Notes: generated from the sequence alone by a model not told the origin. 64,000 nt of DNA from Chelonoidis abingdonii (GCF_003597395.2 NC_133773.1:124637399-124701398), one strand, 5' to 3'; counted from the stretch's first letter, positions 1 to 11,445 are shown. Made by a program: numbers and translations.

Positions 1-544
1 TCTGGATGCAAAGTGGAATTGTGGCTTTTGCTTTTTTCTCCATTTTCTGACCAACTCTAATTAGAAGCAACCATACTGACATAGTAGGAGAGGCTGTTAT
101 CGGATAGTACAATGGTATAAAATGTATTACATGAATTTTCAATGCAGCCAAAAACTGGTTGCACTATAAATTATTAGACATATCACAAGAACACTTTTTC
201 CCCTCCTCAATTCCTTTTTCAGGGAAAAGACATTCTGATATGTTGAGAAAAGCATCCCAAAGTTTGAACTTTCTTAGGTAAGCACCCAAAGGTTTAAATA
301 TGTTCAAATAAGTACAGTCTTTCAAATGCTCACGTGAATCTTTGCACTCTTCACATCAGAACTTGAAAAGCTTTGGTTAGCAAGTAAGTGGAAACAATAC
401 TACATGACTGTGAACAATAATACACCATAAATAGCAAATAAAGAGACGTAACTGAAGCCAATAGCTTGCAAAAAATCCATAGGCTGAAATGTTTGTATGA
501 AGTGTTTGTCAAAAAATGAGTAACATACATTCCTAAATATCAAG
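1..544. other. AT-rich sequence, nothing recognised
   Basis: No coding frame, structured RNA or repeat was recognised here. The stretch ends where CR1-like sequence begins near 545. Confidence 0.5.
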
Positions 545-970
545 ATAATAATATTGGAGAGCAATTATATCTCCCCTCAGCCTGCGTTTGGTTAAGCTAA
601 ACAAGCCAAGCATCCTGAATCTCCTCTTGTAAGGTAAGTTTTCCATTTCTCTGATCATCCTACTAGCCCTTCTCTGCAACTGTTCTAATTAGAAATTCAT
701 CTTTCTTAAACATGGGAGACCAGAATTGCACATAGTATTCCAGATGAGGGCTCACCAGTGCCTTGTGTAAAGGCAATAACGCTTGTCTGTCTCTACTGGA
801 AATACCTCGCTTGATGCACCCTTAGATTGTGTTAGCCTTTTTCATGACCACATCACATTGGAAGCTCATAGTCATCCTGTGATCAATCACTACACCCAGA
901 TCTTTCTCCTCCTCTGTCTCTTTTAACTGATAAGTCCCCAACTTATAGCAAAAATTCTTGTTGTGAGTCC

Positions 971-1574
971 TGTGATACAGCATGGCCAGAGGGCAGCAGG
1001 AGAGTGTTAGCAGGGAGCCTTATTCCCTGCAAGGGGAGAAAGGTTTGCTATAGATTAACTAGAGCACCTGAAGCCAATTAGATCACCAGCAGTCAGTCAT
1101 GTGATAAAAACCCCTGCTTCGGTCAGACAGTGTGGGAGTTGGAGCAGGAAGGTTTGGTTGGAGCAGAGAGCAGTTTGAAGGAGTTGGAGAAGAGAACAGT
1201 TTTGAAGAGAGACAAAAGGAAAGTTTGTAGGAGTGCTGTGGTGGGCTGAGAAATCCAAAAGAAACCCTAAGTAAGGGGCACCTGGCTTGTGTAGAAGGAG
1301 GGCAAGAAGCCTCTTCACAAGCTGAAGGGCAGGAGAGGGAAGTAGCCCAGGGGAAGGAACTGCTAGTTCAAGTGGTTCACCGCAAACCTCAGGGCCCCTG
1401 GGTTGGGACCTGGAGAAGAGGGCGGGCCCAGGTCTCTCCCTCTCCACTCCTCTCCTCAAGGACACTAGTGGGATAATTAAAATACCGGTTCAGAGGCAAG
1501 CAATGGTGCCCTGAACCTTCCCCAAAATAGAGAAAGTGTGAGACCCAGCATAACAGTACCGGCAATTTGCCACA
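971..1574 (+). mobile_element. Solo LTR-like element, family A
   Basis: A 604-bp insertion inside the CR1. It begins TGTGATACAG, ends GCCACA and is flanked by GTCC at 967-970 and 1575-1578. TG...CA ends with a 4-6 bp duplication are typical of a solo LTR left by recombination of an endogenous retrovirus-like element. A TATA-like GATAAAAACC lies near 1103, consistent with a plus-strand promoter. It resembles the copies at 18479-19147 (inverted) and 61247-61875. There is no internal coding region. The family name is mine. Confidence 0.75.
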
Positions 1575-1578
1575 GTCC

Positions 1579-2873
1579 CTAAATGCATGACCTTGTACTT
1601 TGCATTATTAAATTTAATCCCATTTCTAATACTCCAGTTTTTGAGGTCATGCAGATCTTCTTGTAGGATATTCTGGTCCTCCTCCATATTGACAATACCT
1701 CCCAATTTTGTGTCATCCACATTCCCACTTGTTGTGCCAAGGTCATTAATAAAGATGTTAAATAAGATTGGTCTGAAGACCGATCCCTGAAGAACTCCAC
1801 TACTAACTTCCTTCCAGCCTGACACGTCATCTTTCAGTATGACCTGTTGTTGTCTTCCCTTTAACCAGCAGTTTGTTATCCACCTTTAAATTCTTATATT
1901 AATCCCCATCTTCTCCATCTCAATTAATTTCCCATGTGGAATTATAGCAAATGCTTTACTGAAATCTAGGTAGGTTAGGTCTACTGCATTTCCTTCGTCT
2001 GAAAAATCAGTTATCTTCTCAAAGAGCAGGTTGGTCTGGCATGACCTACCTTTAGTAAAACTATGTTGCATTTTATCCCAATTACCATTTACCTCTATGT
2101 CCTTAACTACTTTATCTTGCAAAATTGTATTCAAGGTCTTGAAACAACTTGAGATCAAACTAACAGGCCTTTAGTTTGCCTGATCATTTTTTTTCCTTCT
2201 TTCTTAAAAATAGGTACTTGATTAGCAAGTTTCCAGTCATAGGGTACCAGCCCTGAGTTTAGGGAGTCATTAAAAATCCTTGCTATTGGGCTTGCAATAT
2301 CATGTGCCAGTTTCTTTAATATTCTTGGATGGAGATTATCAAAATGCCTTGATTTGGTCCCATTAATCTGTTTGAGATTGACTTCCTCCTTAGATGTGGT
2401 AATTTCTACTTCCATATCCTCATTTCCATTAGCCACCCTACTCCTTTGCTCCTCATTACTCTTATTAAAAACTGAGACAAAGTAGTGTTTTAGGTATTGG
2501 ACCAAGGTCATTAATCTCCACCCCATCTTCAATGCTTAGCAGTCCCACTTCTTTTCTTTTTATTTATGTAGCTATAGAACCTTTTACTATTGGTTTTAAT
2601 TTCTTTTGCAAGACCTAACTCTGCTTGGTTTTTGGCAGTTCTCACTCTTTCCCTATACTTTTTGACCTCCAAGAGAGAGTTTTCCTTGCTGATCCTCCCC
2701 ATCTTCAATTTCTTGAAGGCTTTCTGCTTTCTCTTAATTAACTGTTTAAGATTCTTGCTCATCCAGTGTCTGCAACCCTTCCTTATGAAATTTTTTCCCC
2801 TTGTTGGGATGTGGGCTTCTGATAGCTTCTGCATCTTTGACTTAAAGTAATTGCAAGCCTCCTCCACATTCAA
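1579..2873 (-). pseudogene. CR1 ORF2 reverse transcriptase remnant
   Basis: Broken frames on the minus strand give the linker and reverse-transcriptase core of CR1 ORF2 in order. 2529-2873 is the basic linker after the endonuclease. 2155-2532 holds the entry region (LHPRILKKLA, then VPYDWKLANQVPIFKK). 1886-2158 holds motif A as YLDFSKAFAIIPH, where the usual second Asp of SKAFD is Ala. 1490-1825 holds motif B (SGVLQGSVFRPILFNIFINDL) and motif C with the catalytic pair in VDDTKLGG. At least three frame changes separate these blocks, so no protein can be made. In life the enzyme would copy CR1 RNA at a nicked target site. Confidence 0.85.
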
Positions 2874-3000
2874 ATCCTGGAATTCTTCAGTTCAGTCCAC
2901 TTTCCCAACTAATTCCATTTTTTTTTAAGTTTGTCCTCTTGAAATCAAGGACCCTAGTTGCAGGCCTATTTTTATTTTATCCTTAAGTCCAGTATTCTGT

Positions 3001-4764
3001 TTCTGATGGTGGTCAATATCAGGTGATACAGAGGATGGTTCAAGAAGTCTTTCAATGGAATAGCTAGCTAATCGGCAAAGTTTTTTAGTATGTGGAAATT
3101 GAGCTGAAGCACATCTGAGCTAAGGGAAGGAATCTGCAGTCCTAACGTGCCATCTAACCCATGTCATCAGTTAATTCAGAGCACAAGAAGGGGATCAGTG
3201 GAGGCAGGTCATTGCATCTCTCCAAAGTGGGTTTTTGCCATTGTGGATTCAAACTGTGTATTAATGCAAATGCCACAGCCCAATATATCTGTTCCCCTTC
3301 ACTCCATGTCACAGTACACAGAGTCACTGCAGGGCTGTCCCTTTATATGTGCAGTTAAGGTAGAGAGTCTCTCTTCCCTACAGGACCATGGAAACATGGT
3401 ATTTCTGCTGCGTTTGGGCCTTATGTAGGCCCAAAACACAACCAGGAGTGATTCAGGCTCATGAGGTGATGTTGAAAAGCCAACATCTCTATTTTGAGAG
3501 GCTACCTTTTTAAGATGTTGAACTAGGTAATGCCAAATATATCAGACTAGGTTCTGTGTTAGTGTGGTGACTACATTGTTTTTATGCTTTGCCACCTGTT
3601 AAATGGATGTACCAAAAATATTATTTCTGTCTGATATGTGCTTTAGTCAGCTCAGTTTCTTACAGGAACACTTAAGCCCCTTAATCCTTCATGTCTGATT
3701 TTTGCTTTTTTTTGCCCCTCCCATTTTCAATTATCTTTAAATCTAGATGCTTGATCACCTTATACTCCAGCCTCGGTAAACAGCTGATTGATATGTGCCA
3801 TATGTTGTTTAACCTACTTGTGATATTGCTTTGTTTGAAATATTTCTGCTGCTTGTTTACTATTTTTTGTCACCTCTTTTCATTAGGTTATTTGGTTTCT
3901 CATCGATCCTACTCATCATTTGAAGCATTCTATTAAGGTCATGGTGTTATGTGGCTAATTGCTATTGTAAATAGGATCCAATACCTTTTTTTCCAATCTC
4001 CCAGAGTAGTCATTTTAGCTGCTTTACACATTCCCTCCTTAGGATCATTATTATCCAGAGCACAGTGATGACAGTTGGCAGACCTGGAGAAGATGTATCA
4101 CCAGGTGCTCATAATATTACCACATTTTATATCCCTCTAGCAATATAACCATTCATTCAATTTTCCATCTTCATTTTAGTTGATTCAAAGCTTTCGGGAT
4201 GTTGCTGCATTTCAGATCTCTTTTTGCCTGACATACTGCAGCACATTGCCATTTAGAGGGGTTTCCTCTCTTTATTCTTTAAAAATACCAATTGATTATC
4301 AAGGTAGCATTCTCTTCACATTTTCCTACAGTGAGCTACTATGGAAATATTGATTCAGAAACTGTGCTTGCATTCAATGAGCCTTTATTAGATTTGTTCT
4401 TCAGGGCTTTATATTCTCAATATACAGATGGTTTCACCTTTATGGTTCATCACTCTGCCTCCCTCTTAATCATACATGTACATTCTATACTGCTAGAAAA
4501 CCAGTAAATAGCTACTTACATTTATGTAATTATTAACATTATTGGATTAAAAGTGTGTGGCAGACATACAGAAGTTAGATAAAAACATCCTGTACTCTTG
4601 CTGGAAAATCACAATGCACCTCTACTTTATTTCTTAGAATACAGAATCCTAACACAATAACCCAAAAACAGAGAGTGAAAAAGCAGACTGCTCCATAAAA
4701 CAGGCACAATTCGACTCTACTTTGCTCTAGCTTGGCTTTCTGCAACCTGACTTCAGTGCTGAGT
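3001..4764. other. No recognised gene or repeat
   Basis: AT-rich sequence. The longest frames (93 aa at 3147, 81 aa at 3691, 71 aa at 4292) show no recognisable domain and no splice context. A short stretch near 2985-3040 resembles a CR1 tail but is too weak to call. Confidence 0.45.
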
Positions 4765-5045
4765 AGAGTCCTGATCACTCCATATCTGACTCAGTTCTCA
4801 TCCTCAAAGGAAATCTGCACAACACCTTCAAAAGATGAGCCTGAGATCTTAAATTCATAACTTTGCTAGCCACAAAAAATAACATCTCATTACAACAATC
4901 TGTAACCCACTAACTTTCCTTTGTCCTGTGATTGCAGGGGAGTTAATAGCCCACTTCATCTTAAATGATCTTTTGCAACATGTAAACTCCTTTATGCTTA
5001 ACAATCTATTCTACCTTATATTTAGCTGTGGCACTCTGAGTACCA
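4765..5045 (+). mobile_element. Penelope-like element, lineage B, 3' fragment
   Basis: This matches the element at 12315-13061. Both carry the block around TCAAAGGAAATCTGCACAAC followed by GATGAGCCTG, the region after the GIY-YIG domain in this lineage. The copy continues further downstream than the other one, through TCTGTAACCCACTAAC near 4905, to about 5045. No clear target-site duplication was found. The family assignment is from memory of turtle repeats. Confidence 0.6.
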
Positions 5046-5520
5046 CAATAATGGTAGCAAACAGGAGCACCTAACAGAGTTTTGTGAGGGAGTTTAAAGA
5101 GGGAGCATGAGAGACAGGTACTCTAAACTAAGGCCTGGTCTAAACTACGCATTTAAACCAATTTTAGCAGTGTTAAACCGATTTAACGGCGCACTCATCC
5201 ACACTACGAGGCCCTTTATATCTATATAAAGGGCTCTTTAAATCGGTTTCTGTACTCCTCCCCGATGAGAGGAGTAGCATGAAAATCGGTATTACCATAT
5301 CGGATTAGGGTTAGTATGGCCGCAAATCGACGGTATTGGCCTCCGGGCGGTATCCCACCACTGTGACTGCTCTGGACAGCAATCTCAACTTGGATGCAGT
5401 GGCCAGTTAAACAGGAAAAGCCCCACGAACTTTTGAATACATTTCGTTTTGCCCAGCGTGGCGCTTGCCATAGACGGTGGCGATGCAGTCCAATCCAACA
5501 GACTCCAGCTGATACGGGGA

Positions 5521-6181
5521 TAAAGCCAGCGTCCTGTGACACTTATAGACTAACAGAAGTTTGGAGCGTGAGCTTGGGGTGTAAACCTCTCTCAGCTGCG
5601 GTGTGGAATGTCCGGGCAGGTTATATATGCTAGCAAGCAACAGAGATACAGAGTTATTCATCAGGAGGAGAGGCCTGTTCAGCAATAAGGTGAAACAGGG
5701 AGGAAACTGTTGGTATGGCAGACTCACAGCTTTGTTTGTCGAAGCTTTGTGTCATTTACAATGAACTGAAGTCAGCGTTTCTCTTGAGGATCTGTCCTGA
5801 AGTTTTGCTTGCAGGATAGCCACCTAAAGGTCTCTATTGAGGCAGAGGTTAAGTGCCTCTCTCAGGTTTTGTATTGCCATTCCTGATATCTGATTTGTGC
5901 CATTTACCTTTCCGTGCTGTTCCGTTGGCGATGTACATGCAAGGGGCATTGCGCTATATAGCGTATATGACATGGTGACGTCAGGTGAATGAACAGTGAT
6001 GGTAGTTGATTGGTTAGGTCTCGTGAGGGTCACGGTGTAGATAGTGGGCAGAGTGGCATCGAGGTGTTGCATGGATTGGTTCTGAGTAGATTACTGTGGT
6101 ACAGTGTGCAGTTGCTGGTGAGATTAGTTCAGGTTGGCGAGTTGGTCTGGGGCCAGATTCGAGCCACCCAAGTGTGAAAAG
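5521..6181 (-). mobile_element. Penelope-like element, lineage A, nested fragment
   Basis: A minus-strand PLE piece inside the TIR element. Tail sequence at 5530-5570 (CTTATAGACTAACAGAAGTT) matches the PLE ends elsewhere in the window. The minus frame at 5824-6072 aligns with the GIY-YIG region of the 29463 copy: HLDATLPTIYT corresponds to a cysteine-rich stretch, and QISGMAIQNLREALNLCLNR follows the domain. The flanks TACGGGGA (5513-5520) and TACGGGTA (6182-6189) look like a target-site duplication. The ribozyme core near 5555-5605 is badly decayed. Confidence 0.6.
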
Positions 6182-6764
6182 TACGGGTACTGGATCTGTC
6201 ACTGTTATGGGAGACAAATCGTTTATCAGACTCTAAGCTAGAAAGAATGACAAAGTGTTTGAAAAAATCTGCGGCCTACAGTGCTGGTGAAGCGTATGGA
6301 AGCCAAGATCACGGCATGTCTGGGGAAAAGGGAGGGGTCGACGGTCAGCTATCCACAGTCCGCCGTTCGAGTTGCATTCTGCTGAGCTCCCAGTGCTGTG
6401 GCAACATGTCCCGCGTGGTGTCGAGTAAGACACATTTACTCCTCCCCCACCGGTGAAGAACGAAGAAGCAATCGTTTCCTGATTTTTTCAATGCTATTGC
6501 ACTGAATGCGTGTAGACGTGATGCTGCAGGCAGTAAGAGCAGTATCCCGCTTCTCCTCCAGTCGATGTACAATATGACTGCTATCCGTCCACACCACAGC
6601 CCATAAGGCCCTGGCTGCCAGGTGAGCGGCGGGCGCCGGGTAACCAATAGGAAATGATCTGTCATTTCCCAGTAGATGGTACAGAACGGCTAGTAACCGT
6701 CCTCATCATAGCAACTGGGGGCTGAGCTCCATCAGCCCCCTCCCTTTCATGTGTAAAGAAAAGA

Positions 6765-6927
6765 TTCTGTACTGCCTGGACTGTCATAGCAGCAGGATGC
6801 TGGGCCCCTCTCCCCCACACCACTTAATGTTCTGTCTTGACTATTGTAGCAGTGGGATGCTGGGCTCCTCTCCCCCACACCGCTTAATGTTCTGCCTGAA
6901 CTGTCATAGCAGTGGGAGGCTGCTTCC
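6765..6927. repeat. 60-bp minisatellite, about 2.7 units
   Basis: The unit recurs at exactly 60 bp (6781-6840, 6841-6900, then a partial unit from 6901). Each carries CTCTCCCCCACACC and TAATGTTCTG. It makes a 20-residue repeat in a chance plus frame at 6749-6982, which I do not regard as a gene. Confidence 0.85.
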
Positions 6928-7899
6928 CCCTCATTTTATCTCACTAACAAGTCACTGTTTCTTATTCCTGCATTCTTTATAACTTCATGACACAAATGGG
7001 GGGGGACACAGCAACGGTAGCCCAGGAAGCTTAGGGAGGAGGGAAGCAACGGGTGGGGTTGTTGCAGGGGTAACCCCCGTGAATGGCATGCAGCTTGTCA
7101 TTTCTGCAGGATCTGACATGGAGCAGCTGTGCTCTCTGATACACTGGTTCTCTAGTACACTTGCTCCATATTCTAGGCAGGACTGACTCTATTGTTAGAT
7201 ACCATAAAGGAGGGATTGACTCGGGGAGTCATTCCCAGTTTTGCCTTTGCGCCCCCGCCGACCTCAGCCAGGGGCACCCATGATAGCAGCAGACAGTACA
7301 GAACGACAGATAACCGTCATCTTATTGCCAATTTACAATGGCAGGAGATGGTACAGAACGACTGATAACCATCTCTGCTATCATGCAAAAGCAAACAAAT
7401 GCTGCTGTGTAGCGCTGCAGTAACGCTTCTGCCAGCGGCATCCAGTACACTTATGGTGACAGTAAAAAAAAAAAAGCTGAACGGGCTCCATGGTTGCCAT
7501 GCTATGGCGTCTGCCAGGGCAATCCAGGGAAAAAGGGTGAAATGATTGTCTGCCGTTGTTTTCCCGGAGGAAGGAATGAGTGATGACATTTACCCAGAAC
7601 CACCTGCAACAATGATTTTTGCCCCATCAGGCACTGGGATCTCAACCCAGAATTCCAAGGGGCAGGGGAGGCTGCGGGAACTATGGGAAAGCTACGGAAT
7701 AGCTACCCACAGTGCAACGCTCTAGAAATCGACGCTAGCCTCGGACCATGGACGCACACTGCCGAATTAATGTGCTTAGTGTGGCCGCATGCACTTCACT
7801 TTATACAATCTGTTTTACAAAACCAGTTTATGTAAAATCGGACTAATCCCGTAGTGTATACGTACCCTTAGGCAAATAACCTATTTCCTGCTCCCCACC

Positions 7900-7927
7900 C
7901 CAAAACAAACAAACAAACAAACAAAAA
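7900..7927. repeat. (AAAC)n simple repeat
   Basis: Five to six AAAC units just right of the TIR element end. Confidence 0.85.
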
Positions 7928-8352
7928 CACGCCCTGTAAGAGTAAAAGTATTGCAGGCTGAAGTCCAGCAGCAGAGTGGGAGCTATCCAGTTTATTGCAC
8001 TGAATGCAGCATGTATGCTTTGTGGGCAGTGGAGTATGTGTGCATCTAGTGCAAACTCCTGGCCTTCAGAGATCAAGTGCAGGCTCTTGCTTCCAGAGTG
8101 ATTGAACTGGAGATGCTAAGGGAGACAGAAGTACAGGAAGGAGACTTTCAGGGACAGAGTAGAGTGAAATCACTCTACCCTCCATTCTGACAGCCTCTGT
8201 GCTGTTGAGGAGGATGAAAGTCTTGGGGAAGGAAAATATCAAGCTGGAGCAGAGAGAAACAATCTCATAACTGAGATGCTCCTCTCACATGATGTTGTTA
8301 TATCCTCTCACACTGAGGATACCCCTTCAGGGGAGGGGACAACGGTTATTAG

Positions 8353-8730
8353 AAAGAGACAGGTAACTATAACGGGGGATTTGATTACTAAACATATAAG
8401 TAGTTGAGTTGTGATGACTGGGAGAACCACATGGTGAATTGCCAGCCAGGTGCAAAAGTTGCGGATCTGTTGAGATATGTAGACAGACTTATGTACAGTG
8501 CTGAGGAGGAGCTATTGGTCATGGTACATGTAGATATCAGTGACCTAGGGAAAGATAGGAGAGAGGTCCTGGAGGCCAAATTTATGCTGCAAGGTAAAAG
8601 ATTGAGGTGCAGGATCTCCATGGTAGCATTCTCTGAAATGCTTCCAGTTCCACAGGCATGGCCAGTTGGATAGGCAGAATTGCAGGGTTTCAATGCATGG
8701 ATGAGACAATGGTTTTATGAGAAGGGATTT
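8353..8730 (+). pseudogene. CR1 ORF1 esterase-like (SGNH) remnant
   Basis: The frame at 8404-8673 contains CQPGAKVADLLRYVDRLMYS, VMVHVDISDLGKDRREVLEAKF and MVAFSEMLPVPQAWPVG. This order matches the esterase-like SGNH domain known in ORF1 of some CR1 lineages. The segment usually written GTNDIGK is DISDLGK here, so the Asn of that block is lost. A stop upstream separates the block with the nucleophile region (GDLITKHIS near 8380) from the rest. ORF1 proteins of this kind are thought to bind RNA or membranes during retrotransposition. Dead copy. Confidence 0.7.
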
Positions 8731-9196
8731 AGGTTTAATTAAAACGGGGAAACCTTTTGGGAAAGGAGGAGTCTCTGTAGGAAGGATGAGCTTCACCTAA
8801 ACCAAAATGGCATATAAAATTAACAATATTGTAGACAAGTTTTACAGTTAAGCACTGGGGGAAAGCTGCAGGTGTGGAAGAGCACATGGTTTGATTAGAA
8901 ACATACCATTCTACATTGGGAGGATTGGTTGAAAGCGATACTCTATATCTTAGTAACAAGGAGAGGATAGAAGTTGATAAAGTTCAGGCAGGACCTGAAG
9001 AGAAACAGTCAAATGAAAAAAGTCTCATTCAGTTACATCACTTGAAGCCATGCAGCTAAATTCTGACATATTTTATAAGTGCTCATATACAAATTCTAGA
9101 AATCTAAATACTAAAATGGGTGAACTTCCGTGCCTGTTATTGAATGAGGATATTCACGTAATAGGCATCAGAGAACCTTGGTAGAACTATTATAAT

Positions 9197-10837
9197 TTGG
9201 GCTTTCATTTAATCTCACTTAACTAACGCAATTAAAAAAATTAATCGTGATTAATTAGTTTTAATCCCACTGTTGAACAATAGAATGCCAATGGAAATTT
9301 ATTAAATATTTTCGGATGTTTTTCTACATTTTCAAATATATTTATTTCAATTATAACACAGAATACAAAGTGTATAGTGCTCACTTTATATTATTTTGAT
9401 TACAAATATTTGTACTGTAAAAATGAAAAACAAAAGAAATAGTATTTTTCAATTCACCTCATACAAGTACTAAAGTGCAATCTCTTTATTGTGCAAGTGC
9501 AATTTACAAATTTAGAGTTTTCTTTTATTACATAACTGCACTGAAAAAAAAAACAGTGCAAAACTTTAGAGCCTACAAGTCCACTCAGTTCTACTTCTCA
9601 TTCAGCCAATCGCTAGGACAAACAAGTTTGCTTACTTTTACGGGAGATAATGATGCTCACTTCTTATTTACAATGTCATCAGAAAGTGAGAACAGGTGTT
9701 TGCATGGTACTTTTGTAGCCGGCATTGCAAGGTATTTGTGTGTCAGATATGCTAAACATTTGTATGCCCCTTCATGCTTCAGCCACCATTCCAGAAGACA
9801 TGCTTCCATGCTGATGATGCTCATTAAAAAAAATAATGTGTTAATTAAATTTGTGACTGAACCCCTTGGGGGAGAATTGTATGTCTCCAGCTCTATTTTA
9901 CCCACATTCTGCCATATATTTCATGTTATAGTAGTTTCGGATGATGACTCAGCACATGTTCATTTTAAGAACACTTTTGCTGCAGATCTGACAAAACTTA
10001 AAGAAGTACTGTTGTGAGATTTCTAAAGATAGCTACAGTACTTGACCCAAGGTTGAAGAATCTGAAGTGCTTTCCAAAACCTGAGAAGGATGAGGCGGGG
10101 AGCATGCTTCCAGAAGTCTTAGAAGAGCAACTTTCTGATGTGGATACTACAGACCCCGAACCACCAAAAAAGAAAATCAGCCTTCTGCTGGTGTCATCTG
10201 ACTCAGATGACGAGAATGCACATGCATTGGTCTGCACTGTTTTGGATTGTTATTGAGAAGAACCCATCATCAGCATGGACGCATGTCTGTTGGAATGGTT
10301 GTTGAAGCATGAAGGGACATATGAATCTTTAGCACATCTGGCATGTAAATACCTTGCAACACCAGTTACCACAGTGCCATGAGAACACCTGTTCTTACTT
10401 TCAGGTGACACTGTAAGCAAGAAGCAGGTAGCATTATCTCCTGCAAATGTAAACAAACTTATTTGTCTGAGCAACTTAAATGAACAAGAAATAGGCCTAA
10501 GTGGACTTGTAAGCTCTAAAGTTTTACAATATTTTATTTTTGAATGCAGTTATTTTTTGTACACAATTCTACATTTGTAGGTTCCATTTCATGATAGAGA
10601 TTGCACTACAGTACTTGTATGAGGTGAATTGAAAAATACTATTTCTTTTCTTTTTTACAGTGCAAATATTTGTAATAAAAATTAAAGTAAGCACTGTACA
10701 CTTGGTATTCTATGTTACAATTGAAATCAATATATTTGAAAATGTAGAAAACATCCAAAATATTTCAATAAATGGTATTCTACTATTGTTTAACAGTGCG
10801 ATTAATCATGATTAATTTTAATTGCTTGACAGCCCTA
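9197..10837. mobile_element. Palindromic hAT element with transposase ends
   Basis: A 1641-bp insertion flanked by a perfect 8-bp duplication, ATTATAAT, at 9189-9196 and 10838-10845, the hAT signature. The two ends are long inverted repeats, roughly 9197-9835 against 10262-10837. Each encodes the same C-terminal hAT dimerisation region reading outward: minus strand at about 9600-9840 (MEACLLEWWLKHEGAYKC) and plus strand at about 10272-10480 (MDACLLEWLLKHEGTYES). The middle holds plus-strand transposase upstream of that domain. It is therefore a foldback structure rather than a simple transposon. Confidence 0.82.
9945..10480 (+). pseudogene. hAT (ZBED-type) transposase C-terminal remnant
   Basis: Plus-strand remains of a hAT transposase. 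The readable blocks are FAADLTKLKEVLL (near 9980), FLKIATVLDPRLKNLKCFPK (frame 10014-10256), an acidic linker PEPPKKKISLLLVSSDSDDE, and the dimerisation block with WLLKHEGTYESLAHLACKYL (10290-10350). The frame breaks near 10017 and again at a stop at 10255. Such enzymes cut and paste DNA flanked by short TIRs. The catalytic N-terminal part is absent, so the copy could only have moved in trans. Confidence 0.75.
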
Positions 10838-11445
10838 ATTATAATCAATGGGACATTGTAATAGCAGGATACAAAATAAATAGGAACAACATAGTAGGTC
10901 ACACTGGTGGGGGAGTGGAACTATATGTGAAAGAAAGCATAGTCATATACAGTAGAAATCTTTAGTGAATCAAACTATACTATAGGATCTCTACACATAG
11001 AAATTCCATGCTTGAATAATAAGAGATTAGCAGTAGGAATGCACTACCAACCACCTGAAAAAGATGGTGATTGTGAAATGCTCAGGGAAATGAGAGAGGC
11101 TACAAAAACAGAAAACCTTGTAATAACAGGGGATTCCAGCTATTCCCATATTGACTGAGTATGTCACCTCACAGTAAGATACAGAGAGAAAATTTCTAGA
11201 CATCATTAATGACTGCTTCTCAGAGCAGCTAGTCCTGAAACCTATAAGGGTTGAAGTAATTCTAGATATAGTTCTGAGTGAAGCAAAGGTTCTGCTCCAA
11301 GAGATGAATATACCTGAACCACTTGCTAATAGTGACCATAATGTAATTAAATGTAACATCCTTGTCAGGGGGAAGGGGAGGATACCAAAGAAGCCCACCA
11401 CAGTAGCCTTTCAAAAAGTGGCACTACACAAAAATGAGGAATGTA

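Larger units (their letters stand above)
545..3000 (-). mobile_element. CR1 LINE, 5'-truncated, split by an LTR
   Basis: A non-LTR retrotransposon copy read on the minus strand. Its 3' part lies at 545-970 and its reverse-transcriptase region at 1575-3000. The two parts are collinear once the LTR at 971-1574 is removed. The antisense text follows the CR1 3' region seen again at 14925, 35040 and 42525. The endonuclease domain and ORF1, which should lie beyond 3000, are absent, so the copy is 5' truncated. Frameshifts and stops show it is dead. The family call comes from the protein remnants and memory of amniote CR1; the subfamily is unknown. Confidence 0.88.
5131..7868. mobile_element. Long TIR element, non-autonomous (Harbinger- or mariner-like)
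   Basis: A 2.7-kb unit bounded by imperfect terminal inverted repeats: AGGCCTGGTCTAAACTACGC at 5131-5150 and its complement at 7849-7868, 13 of 20 matching. TA flanks both sides (5129-5130 and 7869-7870). I recognise the text as a high-copy turtle DNA element that in better copies carries a Myb/SANT-like frame; here I see no usable coding region. A PLE fragment (5521-6181) and a 60-bp tandem repeat lie inside. TIR start and style match the element at 25822-27214, so the two are probably related. The superfamily is uncertain because the duplication is so short. Confidence 0.65.
7935..11445 (+). mobile_element. CR1 LINE, 5' half, split by a hAT element
   Basis: Sense-strand CR1 containing the ORF1 region and the start of ORF2, interrupted by the hAT element at 9197-10837. 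The two halves rejoin at the duplicated ATTATAAT. Left of the break the text runs through the ORF1 esterase remnant and into ORF2 (VIGIREPW near 9165, the decayed ETW motif of the endonuclease). Right of the break it continues the endonuclease (GGGVELYVKES near 10910; ITGDSSYSHID near 11125). The copy stops near 11445, so the reverse transcriptase is missing. Confidence 0.8.

Noticed and set aside
1097..1465. 122-aa minus frame as a gene
   Set aside because: Lies wholly inside a solo LTR with a TSD; no similarity recognised.
6749..6982. 77-aa frame with 20-residue repeat as a repeat protein
   Set aside because: It is produced by a 60-bp minisatellite inside a transposon; period 60 makes any frame repeat.
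9475..10017. Longest plus frame here (180 aa) as a gene
   Set aside because: It runs antisense through the hAT dimerisation domain of the left arm and then into the middle of the element; it is a chance frame of a palindromic transposon.
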